From contig JAEHDN010000153.1 of assembly GCA_016880395.1 (NCBI GenBank), forward strand, positions 1 through 13,899: a DNA stretch of 13,899 nt, read 5' to 3'. Within the stretch, counting starts at the first letter, position 1; each line of letters starts with the position of its first letter. A program made the position numbers and the translations under genes. Source of the DNA: Candidatus Eiseniibacteriota bacterium (GTDB taxonomy: Bacteria; Eisenbacteria; RBG-16-71-46; SZUA-252). The notes below the pieces were generated by a model. The model saw only the letters and a list, made by a program, of their open reading frames with translations, did no database searches and was not told the DNA's origin. Shown piece after piece: positions 1 to 5,653 of the stretch.

Positions 1-123
1 CATCAGGACTACTACCGCAAGAATCCGGACAACTATCACCAGTACCGGGAGGGCTGCGGCCGCGACCGGCGCCTCATGGAGCTCTGGGGGATCAAGGCGG
101 GCGCGGAGCCGGCGGTCCATTGA
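1..123 (+). CDS. msrA: peptide-methionine (S)-S-oxide reductase MsrA, C-terminal end (partial)
   Basis: Only the last 40 codons are present, read in frame 1 to a TGA at 121-123; the gene enters from the left edge. MsrA reduces methionine-S-sulfoxide in oxidised proteins using thioredoxin. The residues begin HQDYYRKNPDNYHQYREGCG and continue with GRDRRLMELWG, which matches the usual C-terminal block of MsrA (the AE-x-YHQ-x-Y tail, then N-x-Y-x-x-Y-R-x-x-x-GRD and a final LWG/VWG). The catalytic GCFWC motif would lie upstream, outside the window. The assignment rests on this conserved tail alone, recalled from the family rather than searched. There is one cysteine (in REGCG) that could be a resolving cysteine, but that cannot be settled from the fragment. 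Confidence 0.8.
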   Translation, partial: HQDYYRKNPDNYHQYREGCGRDRRLMELWGIKAGAEPAVH

Positions 124-155
124 GGGCCGCCCGGTCGGGAACCTGGCGGACAGGG

Positions 156-179
156 ATGTCTCAGACATTCATGTCTCAG
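156..179 (+). promoter_or_regulatory. operator-like direct repeat with internal dyad
   Basis: ATGTCTCAG occurs twice, at 156-164 and 171-179, start to start 15 bp. The first copy is part of a perfect dyad, TGTCT-C-AGACA, at 157-167. The pair ends 12 bp before the -35 element of the promoter at 192-220, where an activator or repressor could act. No regulator is identified, so the role is inferred from position and symmetry only. Confidence 0.35.
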
Positions 180-191
180 CGTAAAATTATG

Positions 192-220
192 TTTACTCGT
201 GCATACGGGAGTGGTATACT
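192..220 (+). promoter_or_regulatory. sigma70-type promoter for the first PEP-CTERM gene
   Basis: The -35 element TTTACT (192-197, 4 of 6 matches to TTGACA) is followed by a 17-bp spacer and the -10 element TATACT (215-220, 5 of 6 matches to TATAAT). Transcription would begin near 227, giving a leader of about 95 nt before the ATG at 322. The surrounding 180-220 stretch is clearly more A+T-rich than the rest of the window, which supports a real promoter. Confidence 0.65.
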
Positions 221-321
221 TCGTCCTGCGTCGCCGGTTCAAGCAGTTACCGGATTTTGGTCCCAAGCATACTTCTCGTGGTTGTAAGCTCCGCGCGACG
301 CATCGTGCCCCTGGAGCCCGT

Positions 322-897
322 ATGCGGTCGTGCCTGCCAGCCATCTTGTCCGTCGCCTTCCTGGCCGTCTGCCTCGTCCCAGAAGTTGAAGGCAAGACCT
401 CGCCCAAGGTGCACCCATCCGATGCCGAAGCGACTCCCGCGGCTGCCAGCGACTCGACCGCTGCTTCGGGTACCGCGGCGCCGGGGGCGGGTTTCTTCGG
501 CAACGCTTCGGGCGGTGGCGGCGCGCTCTTCCGGAACGAGGGCCCAAGCTCCGTGCCGTACATGATCGGCGCCGGGGCCGTCGCGGGGGTCGCGGCCGGC
601 AAGGCGATACTCGGTCACGGCGGCGGCAAATCGGGCCAGACGCAGGCCTCGGTGAGGTCAGGCTCGAAGACGGCGCACGGGAGGCCTCCGGCCCCGCAAC
701 CGCGGCGGCGCCCGCACGGCCCGCCGAGCGAACCACCGAGCGAACCACCGAGCGATCCGCCAACCGAACCGTCTCCAATCGTGTTGACACCGGAAGTAAC
801 CCCTTCCACTCCGCCCGACGCTCCCGAGCCCGGGACCCTTCTGCTCGTCGCCTCCGCCGCGGCCCTGTCGCTGCTGCAGCGCGGCCGTCGTCGATAG
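322..897 (+). CDS. small secreted PEP-CTERM sorting-domain protein, Pro/Gly/Ser-rich
   Basis: The product is 191 residues. The ATG at 322 is chosen because GGAG at 313-316 lies 5 nt upstream and because it puts a hydrophobic signal peptide (about residues 4-20) at the N-terminus; the frame is open upstream but codes nothing plausible. The mature part is low complexity: an Ala/Ser/Gly stretch, a glycine-rich hydrophobic segment at about 81-98, and four PPSE/PPSD/PPTE units at 134-149. Residues 168-191 form a PEP-CTERM tail: Pro-Glu-Pro, a hydrophobic run (GTLLLVASAAALSLL), then a basic end (RGRRR). In the known system such tails are processed by an exosortase during export to the cell surface or matrix. 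No exosortase is in the window. Molecular function is unknown; the mature region may simply be a glycosylated or structural surface polymer. Confidence 0.8.
   Translation: MRSCLPAILSVAFLAVCLVPEVEGKTSPKVHPSDAEATPAAASDSTAASGTAAPGAGFFGNASGGGGALFRNEGPSSVPYMIGAGAVAGVAAGKAILGHGGGKSGQTQASVRSGSKTAHGRPPAPQPRRRPHGPPSEPPSEPPSDPPTEPSPIVLTPEVTPSTPPDAPEPGTLLLVASAAALSLLQRGRRR
721..768 (+). repeat. four tandem 12-bp units encoding PPSE-type repeats
   Basis: Units 721-732, 733-744, 745-756 and 757-768 are near-identical (CCACCGAGCGAA and close variants), the last being the most diverged. They encode PPSE, PPSE, PPSD, PPTE just before the PEP-CTERM tail. This looks like a short proline-rich stalk that can expand or contract by slippage. 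Confidence 0.8.
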
Positions 898-915
898 CAC
901 AAGCCCAGTAGCCCC

Positions 916-932
916 AGGCGGTTCCCCCGCCT
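916..932 (+). other. inverted repeat between the two PEP-CTERM genes
   Basis: AGGCGG (916-921), loop TTCCC, CCGCCT (927-932) form a perfect 6-bp dyad starting 19 bp after the upstream stop codon. It could be a weak terminator, although no T-tract follows. It could also be an upstream activator-binding site, since it lies 66 bp before the sigma54 -24 element at 998. The sequence does not decide between the two. Confidence 0.35.
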
Positions 933-997
933 CGCATCGGCTCCGGCCGGCTCTCTCCCTCCAAGCAGCGTTCGCCCACAGTCGTCCCATCGTCGGA

Positions 998-1013
998 TGG
1001 CACCCCAAATGCA
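998..1013 (+). promoter_or_regulatory. sigma54 (RpoN) -24/-12 promoter for the second PEP-CTERM gene
   Basis: TGGCAC at 998-1003 is a perfect -24 box. TGCA at 1010-1013 supplies the -12 GC, and the GG and GC are separated by exactly 10 nt, the invariant sigma54 spacing. Transcription would start near 1024, leaving a leader of about 100 nt before the ATG at 1125. PEP-CTERM genes in other bacteria are known to be linked to RpoN and the PrsK/PrsR two-component pair, so the promoter type fits the gene behind it. Confidence 0.65.
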
Positions 1014-1124
1014 TGGTACCGGCCAATGTAGGGGTCCGCAGACGAAGGACCCGGTCACGACCGAGGACTTGAATCTACTTCCCCCTCCTTGGTTGAAGCG
1101 ATTCCACGGGCACGAGGGGGGACC

Positions 1125-1532
1125 ATGAGGAGAGCTAAGGCTTCGAAACTGCGGTGGGCGGCGGCCGGCGCCCTTGCCGCCGTGATCACGTGGGGGGCAC
1201 CGGCCTTCGCCGATGACGAAGCGACCGCGACGGCCGAGAAGGGCACCCCGGCGGTGACGCCGGTCGCCCCGGCGAGCGACGAGGGCTATCCGGTCCGGTT
1301 CAAGGTCGAGAAGCGTGGCCCGAAGGATCGCATCGACCGGATTCGCGGTCGCGGTCACGGGAAGGAGCTCGAGACGCGCGACCTTCCCTCCGACACGCAG
1401 CCCATCTTGATCGGATACCGGTCGACCGAGACCAAGGGACAGCCGCCGGCTGCCCCCGAGCCGACCACCTTCGCGCTCATGAGCGTCGGCCTGGCGAGCT
1501 GGATCCTCTTCAACCGACGACGGAAGAGCTGA
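1125..1532 (+). CDS. small secreted PEP-CTERM sorting-domain protein
   Basis: The product is 135 residues. The ATG at 1125 follows a purine-rich GAGGGGGG with suitable spacing; an in-frame start 36 bp upstream would displace the signal peptide. Residues 1-29 form a classic signal peptide: a basic N-region, a hydrophobic core, and an AFA-DD cleavage site. The mature part is acidic/Ala-rich, then strongly basic at about 59-80, and has no recognisable enzyme motif. Residues 111-135 are a PEP-CTERM tail: Pro-Glu-Pro, a hydrophobic run (FALMSVGLASWILF), then NRRRKS. It lies 227 bp behind the first PEP-CTERM gene with its own sigma54-type promoter, so the two need not be co-expressed. Apart from the tail the two proteins share no clear similarity. 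Function unknown; export with exosortase processing is inferred. Confidence 0.8.
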   Translation: MRRAKASKLRWAAAGALAAVITWGAPAFADDEATATAEKGTPAVTPVAPASDEGYPVRFKVEKRGPKDRIDRIRGRGHGKELETRDLPSDTQPILIGYRSTETKGQPPAAPEPTTFALMSVGLASWILFNRRRKS

Positions 1533-1562
1533 CCCGATCAGGGTAGGTCAGCACGCGGGTTC

Positions 1563-1604
1563 CCCGGGCAGCAAGCCCGGGCGCCCGAAGCATGTTCGGG
1601 CGCC
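1563..1604 (+). terminator. two abutting hairpins after the PEP-CTERM gene
   Basis: Hairpin 1: CCCGGGC (1563-1569), loop AGCAA, GCCCGGG (1575-1581). Hairpin 2: GGCGCCCGAA (1580-1589), loop GCATG, TTCGGGCGCC (1595-1604). Both stems are perfect, and they share two bases, so full formation of one frays the other. No T-run follows. They lie between two same-strand genes and probably end the PEP-CTERM transcript; attenuation of the following gene is an alternative. Confidence 0.5.
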
Positions 1605-1609
1605 TGTGC

Positions 1610-1615
1610 TAGGCT
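1610..1615 (+). promoter_or_regulatory. candidate -10 element, near-leaderless start of the serine-kinase-like gene
   Basis: TAGGCT lies 8 bp before the ATG at 1624, so transcription would start almost at the start codon. This would explain why no Shine-Dalgarno sequence precedes that ATG. A similar GCTAGACTC at 7201-7209 precedes the lyase-fusion gene. No convincing -35 is seen, so support is weak. Confidence 0.25.
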
Positions 1616-1623
1616 CCCGGGCC

Positions 1624-2481
1624 ATGGCCTTCGCCGATCCATCCGCATTCCGGCTGCCGCGGCTCCGCTTCCTGCCGACCGAGCAGCTCGTGCCACACGA
1701 GCAGCAGGACGATCGCCGGACGGGGGCCCTCACGAGCCGGCTGCACGAGTCGGGCGTCCTCCGCAACCCGCCGGTCGTGACCTCCGCCGAGGCGCTGGGG
1801 GATCCGAGATACGTCGTCCTGGACGGCGCCAACCGCGTGGCCACGCTTCGCGCCGCGGGCTTCCCCCACGTCGTGGTCCAGATCGTGGACTACGACGACC
1901 CCGGGGTGCGGCTCTCCACGTGGCACCACGCGCTCACGCACGACCTGGAGGAAGGCTTCGAGCGGTCGATCGCGACCATTCCCGGGCTCGAGACGCGGGA
2001 ACTGGACGTGAGCCACGCCCGCGCGCTTCTCGCGCGGCGCGAGGCGATCGCCTTCCTGGTCCGCGCCGGCGCGTGCGTCCTGTCGTTGCACGGGGGGCGC
2101 GATCTCCACGAGCGGAATGCGCTCCTCAACGCGGTCGTGGATCGGTATCGCGCTCGCGTCCCTTACTACCGGGTCACCCGGGACTCCCTCGACGAGGCCA
2201 GGGCACGATATCCGGATGTCGAGTCGCTCCTCGTGTTCCCGCACTTCCATCCCGAGGAAATCCTGGACGTTGCGTTGAGCGGAGCCAGGCTCCCGGCCGG
2301 GATCACGAGGCACGTGATCGCCTGGCGCGCCCTCAGGCTCAATCTCCCGCTTGGCGGGATGGCGGACCAGGAGCGCACGCTCGAGGAGAAGAACCGCTGG
2401 CTCGAGGAGTGGATCGCGGAGCGCGCCGCGGGAAACATGGTCCGCTTCTACGAGGAGAGCACCGTGCTCTTCGACGAGTGA
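1624..2481 (+). CDS. ParB/sulfiredoxin-fold protein, SbnI/SerK-like (putative free-serine kinase)
   Basis: The product is 285 residues. The start at ATG 1624 is preferred over the GTG at 1606, which abuts a stable hairpin; neither has a clear ribosome-binding site. The N-terminal 100 residues fit the ParB-like fold of SbnI and archaeal SerK: VPHEQQDDRR (E26 sits where the family's catalytic glutamate is expected), GVLRNPPVV at 45-52, then DGANR at 67-71, the family's DG-x-x-R loop. The C-terminal region has FPHF and LPAGITRHVI, blocks I associate with SbnI-like proteins. Members with known activity phosphorylate free L-serine to O-phosphoserine, using ADP in archaeal SerK and ATP in SbnI. There is no helix-turn-helix and no partition partner, so chromosome partitioning is unlikely. 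A PLP enzyme starts 43 bp downstream, as expected if O-phosphoserine is handed on. The kinase activity is inferred. Confidence 0.7.
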   Translation: MAFADPSAFRLPRLRFLPTEQLVPHEQQDDRRTGALTSRLHESGVLRNPPVVTSAEALGDPRYVVLDGANRVATLRAAGFPHVVVQIVDYDDPGVRLSTWHHALTHDLEEGFERSIATIPGLETRELDVSHARALLARREAIAFLVRAGACVLSLHGGRDLHERNALLNAVVDRYRARVPYYRVTRDSLDEARARYPDVESLLVFPHFHPEEILDVALSGARLPAGITRHVIAWRALRLNLPLGGMADQERTLEEKNRWLEEWIAERAAGNMVRFYEESTVLFDE

Positions 2482-2524
2482 GCCACCCGCTCCGACGACA
2501 ACCCGCCCGCGCGGCCGCGCGATC

Positions 2525-3487
2525 GTGAAGCCGATCGAGCCCCCCGGGCTGGACGAGATCCGCGCCGCTCGCGAGCGCCTGCGGGGGCTGGCCGTGCGCA
2601 CGCCGCTCCTCAGACTCCCGCTCGATCCCGGCCTGCCCGACATCCACGTGAAGCTGGAGCCGCTCCAGCCGATCGGGTCCTTCAAGATCCGCGGCGCCGG
2701 AAACGCCATGCGGAGCGCGCCAGCGGCTCTCCTCGAACGCGGGGTCTACACGGCGAGTGCCGGGAACATGGCTCAGGGAGTCGCATGGTGCGCGCGTGAG
2801 CTGGGCATCCCCTGCACCGTGGTGATGCCCGACGACGCGCCCCGCGCGAAGCTCGACGCGGTCGCCCGGTTGGGCGCGCGCTCGCTCCTCGTGCCGTTCG
2901 CGACATGGTGGACCGTGATGGAGGAGCATCGCTACCCGGGGCTCGACGGGCTCTTCGTCCATCCCGTATCGGATCGATCCGTCCTCGCGGGGAACGGCAC
3001 CATCGGCCTCGAGATCATGGAAGATCTCCCGAACGTGGAGGCGATCCTCGTACCCTTCGGCGGTGGCGGCCTGAGCGGCGGGATCGCGGCGGCGGTGCGC
3101 GCGCTCGCGCCGCACGTCCCGGTCTACGGGTGCGAGGTCGAGACCGCCGCGCCGCTCGCGGCCTCCTGGGGGGCCGGCGAGCCCCGCACGATCGAGCGCA
3201 CGCCGAGCTTCGTGGACGGAATCGGCGGGAAGAGCGTCCTCCCCGAGATGTGGCCGCTCCTCCGGAATCTTCTCCATGGACCACTCACCGTCTCGCTCGA
3301 GGAGACAGCCGCCGCGCTCCGCCTCCTCGTCGCACGGTGCCGGGTCGTGGCCGAAGGAGCGGGAGCCGTTCCCGTGGCCGCCGCGCTCTCCGGTCGCGCG
3401 GGCTCGGGGGCGATCGCGTGCGTCGTGTCGGGAGGGAACATCGACGCCCAGAAGCTGGCTGTGCTCCTGGGCGGCGGGATCCCATAG
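2525..3487 (+). CDS. fold-type II PLP enzyme of the threonine/serine dehydratase group
   Basis: The product is 320 residues. The GTG start at 2525 is chosen because the family alignment begins there (LDEIRAARERL, then RTPLL); no clear Shine-Dalgarno is seen. Motifs in order: SFKIRGA with the Schiff-base lysine K54; SAGNMAQGVA at 78-87, the asparagine loop that grips the substrate carboxylate; the PLP-phosphate loop GGGGLSGG at 179-186; and VSGGNID at 301-307. The length equals that of the short dehydratases without an ACT regulatory domain. Usual members remove ammonia from threonine or serine to give 2-oxo acids. Odd point: most relatives have GNHAQ, while here the histidine is methionine (M82). 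Placed after a SerK-like gene, it could instead use O-phosphoserine, as SbnA and O-phosphoserine sulfhydrylases do. The fold is certain; the substrate is not. Confidence 0.8.
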   Translation: MKPIEPPGLDEIRAARERLRGLAVRTPLLRLPLDPGLPDIHVKLEPLQPIGSFKIRGAGNAMRSAPAALLERGVYTASAGNMAQGVAWCARELGIPCTVVMPDDAPRAKLDAVARLGARSLLVPFATWWTVMEEHRYPGLDGLFVHPVSDRSVLAGNGTIGLEIMEDLPNVEAILVPFGGGGLSGGIAAAVRALAPHVPVYGCEVETAAPLAASWGAGEPRTIERTPSFVDGIGGKSVLPEMWPLLRNLLHGPLTVSLEETAAALRLLVARCRVVAEGAGAVPVAAALSGRAGSGAIACVVSGGNIDAQKLAVLLGGGIP

Positions 3488-3560
3488 CGCCCGACGGGCA
3501 GCTCTGCGCGCGGCTGGATGCGGCCACTGGCCGGGTTCAAGGTTTGACCCTCCCCTACCG

Positions 3561-4118
3561 ATGCTTCCAGTGGAACCCGTCCCTTTCCAACACGAGTTCA
3601 TCCAGGCAGGCATCGCTCCCGTGGACGATCAGAGCCCACACGACCTTCGCCGCGTCACGCTGACCCACCACCTCGCCCGGCTGGTATGGGTCGCGTTTAT
3701 CCTCACGTTCATCGCCGCGCGCGCGACGGCTCTCCTCCAGACCGGCTTCCACCTGCAGGTCGGCGAAACCCATCTCCATCACCTGAACATCGGGATCATC
3801 CTCCTCGCCGCGATGGGAGGGTATCTCCTCTTCACGCGCCCGAGCGGCCGAGCGCTGCGGACAGCCGCCCTCCTCTACGGGGTGGCCCTCGCGCTCACCT
3901 TCGACGAATTCGGGATGTGGCTGCACCTCGAGGATGAGTACTGGCAGCGGGCGAGCTATGACGCGGTCGGCGTGATCGCCGCGTTCCTGGGACTCCTGGC
4001 GGCCGGCCCCACGTTGCGGCGCGTTCGGCGGAAGTACTGGGCGACCGTGGCAGGAGCCGCCATCGCCCTGGTCCTCTTCGGGCTCCTGATCCTGAAACCC
4101 TTCTGGAGTGCCGGCTGA
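3561..4118 (+). CDS. conserved small integral membrane protein with HLHH and DEF...WL..ED motifs
   Basis: The product is 185 residues from ATG 3561; a GTG at 3621 would remove 20 poorly conserved-looking residues and is equally possible, since neither has a strong ribosome-binding site. About five hydrophobic segments are visible: 41-60, 74-92, 98-118, 134-150 and 160-180. The loop before the second helix has HLHHLNIGI (71-79). The third ends in LTFDEFGMWLHLEDEYW (112-128). I recall this pairing of a His cluster with DEF-x-x-WL-x-LED-x-YW from unnamed membrane proteins of other high-G+C bacteria, but know no function. Clustered His, Asp and Glu at the membrane face could bind metal; that is a guess. 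It ends one base from the stop of the convergent dehydrogenase gene. Confidence 0.7.
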   Translation: MLPVEPVPFQHEFIQAGIAPVDDQSPHDLRRVTLTHHLARLVWVAFILTFIAARATALLQTGFHLQVGETHLHHLNIGIILLAAMGGYLLFTRPSGRALRTAALLYGVALALTFDEFGMWLHLEDEYWQRASYDAVGVIAAFLGLLAAGPTLRRVRRKYWATVAGAAIALVLFGLLILKPFWSAG

Positions 4119-4119
4119 G

Positions 4120-5652
4120 CTAGCGGAGGAGAACGGTCCGGGCGCTCTGGACCACGCCCGCAGCCTCGAGACGCAGCCAGTACACGCCCGACGGAGCGGT
4201 GCCGCCACCATCGAGGCGTCCATCCCAGCCGAGCCCGTTCCGTCCCGCCGGGAGGAGCCCCCGGTGGAGCGTCCGCACCTTCCGTCCCGTCACGTCGTAG
4301 ACCTCCACGGTCGCCTCGGCCGGGACCGGGAGATCGACCTCCAGTGTGAGGTCCGAGCGGAACGGGAGCGGCCCGACGACCTTGAGGAGAACGCGCGCCG
4401 GGGGCGCCCCTCCTCCTCCGACTCCGACGACCGAGTCCTCGGTGACGATGCGATAGACCTCCCCGTCGCTGTCGCAGATGTAGAGCTCCCCGCGCGCGTC
4501 CTCGCCAAAGCTCGTGACCCGGCCAATCGTGTACAGGCCGCCCGCCGGCACGAGGTCGGCCGTGCGTTCCACGATTCCCGTCAGGGCTCCGCCCTGGAAG
4601 CGCCCGGACCAGATCTGGCCCGTGCAGTAGTCCGCATAGAAGTAGCTCCCCTGGAGGTTCGGAATCGCGGAGCCGCGGTACACGTAGCCGCCCGAGATGG
4701 AGCAGCGGCCCCCCGAGTGGTCGTACTCGGTGGACGGCAGGACGAAGGGGCAGGCCGGGTTCGTGCACGAGCCGCAGGGCGTGGTCGCGCTCGAGGCGTA
4801 CGGGAGCGTCCCCTCGAAGCAGCGCCAGCCGTAGTTGGCGCCGGCTCCCGTCCCGGCCGGCGCGAAGTCGATCTCCTCCCGCTGCATTTGCCCCACGTCG
4901 GCGATCACGAAGTCCCCCGTCTGGCGGTCGAAGCTGCAGCGCCAGGGATTCCGGAGTCCGAAGCACCAGATCTCGTCGAGCCCGGCCGTGGCTCCGGCGT
5001 AGGGATTCCCGGGAGGAATCGTGTACCCGGATCCGCTCACGTCGATGCGCAGGATCTTCCCCAGGAGCATGTTGAGATTCTGCGCCCGGTCCTCGGGGTC
5101 GCCGCCGCTGCCGCCGTCCCCCATCGCGATGTAGAGATATCCGTCCGGCCCGAACCCGATCCAACCGCCGTTGTGATTCGTGTAGGGCTGGCCCACGGAG
5201 AGAATGACCGTGCCGGTCGGATCGGCGACGTTGGAATCGGGGCTGACCTGGTAGCGCACGATGCGCGTGGTCCCGCCCGCGTCCGTGTAGTCGACGTAGA
5301 AGCGGCCGGTCGTCGCGTAGTCGGGAGCGAACGCGAGGCCGAGGAGCCCCTGCTCCGTGTCGCTCGCGAGCGCGTCGGTCGTGAGGAAGGGGGTCGGGAG
5401 CACGGCTCCGTTCCTCACGATCTTGATGCGGCCGCGATTGTCGCTGCCCCGTCGCTCGACGACGAAGATCCGCGAGGTGTCTCCGGGCGGCGCCGTGACG
5501 TAGAGCGGGAAGCTCAGGCCCTGCGCGACCCGGACGGTCGTGAGGGGCGGGACCTGGGCACGCGCGGGAGACGCGGCCAGGAGCAGGGCAAGGCCCGCCA
5601 CGAAGAACGCGGCAGGGAACGCTCGCTCGAGGAGCGCCGACCGTCGCCTCAC
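4120..5652 (-). CDS. secreted PQQ-type glucose/sorbosone dehydrogenase with C-terminal FlgD-like sorting domain
   Basis: The product is 510 residues, starting at a GTG. Residues 1-32 are a signal peptide (SPARAQ). About 35-405 form the six-bladed propeller of the glucose/sorbosone dehydrogenase family: QGLLGLAFAPDY at 101-112; NHNGGWIGFGPDGYLYIAMGDGG at 159-181 in the register of the catalytic-histidine motif (H160); ILRIDV at 200-205; GLRNPWR at 232-238, containing the expected active-site arginine. These enzymes oxidise aldoses outside the cytoplasm with PQQ. A cysteine-rich insert at about 293-301 may form disulfides. Residues 425-510 form a FlgD Ig-like/type IX-style sorting domain with VYDVTGRKVRTL and the ending TVLLR. 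It lies one base behind the exported protein at 5654-6388. PQQ dependence and substrate are inferred from family. Confidence 0.88.
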   Translation of the reverse strand: MRRRSALLERAFPAAFFVAGLALLLAASPARAQVPPLTTVRVAQGLSFPLYVTAPPGDTSRIFVVERRGSDNRGRIKIVRNGAVLPTPFLTTDALASDTEQGLLGLAFAPDYATTGRFYVDYTDAGGTTRIVRYQVSPDSNVADPTGTVILSVGQPYTNHNGGWIGFGPDGYLYIAMGDGGSGGDPEDRAQNLNMLLGKILRIDVSGSGYTIPPGNPYAGATAGLDEIWCFGLRNPWRCSFDRQTGDFVIADVGQMQREEIDFAPAGTGAGANYGWRCFEGTLPYASSATTPCGSCTNPACPFVLPSTEYDHSGGRCSISGGYVYRGSAIPNLQGSYFYADYCTGQIWSGRFQGGALTGIVERTADLVPAGGLYTIGRVTSFGEDARGELYICDSDGEVYRIVTEDSVVGVGGGGAPPARVLLKVVGPLPFRSDLTLEVDLPVPAEATVEVYDVTGRKVRTLHRGLLPAGRNGLGWDGRLDGGGTAPSGVYWLRLEAAGVVQSARTVLLR

Positions 5653-5653
5653 C

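Noticed and set aside
721..768. Short CRISPR-like array
   Set aside because: The 12-bp units are contiguous with no spacers and translate in frame as PPSE repeats.
1624..2481. Chromosome-partitioning ParB protein
   Set aside because: Only the ParB-like N-terminal fold is present; there is no helix-turn-helix, no parA neighbour and no parS-like site, and the C-terminal blocks fit SbnI-type proteins.
3521..3533. CGGCC-ACT-GGCCG stem between the PLP enzyme and the membrane protein as a terminator
   Set aside because: Only 5 bp with no T-run; too weak to call in DNA of this composition.
2339..3613. Open minus-strand frame of 424 codons opposite the PLP enzyme
   Set aside because: Composition typical of an antisense shadow; the plus strand shows a complete PLP-enzyme motif set.
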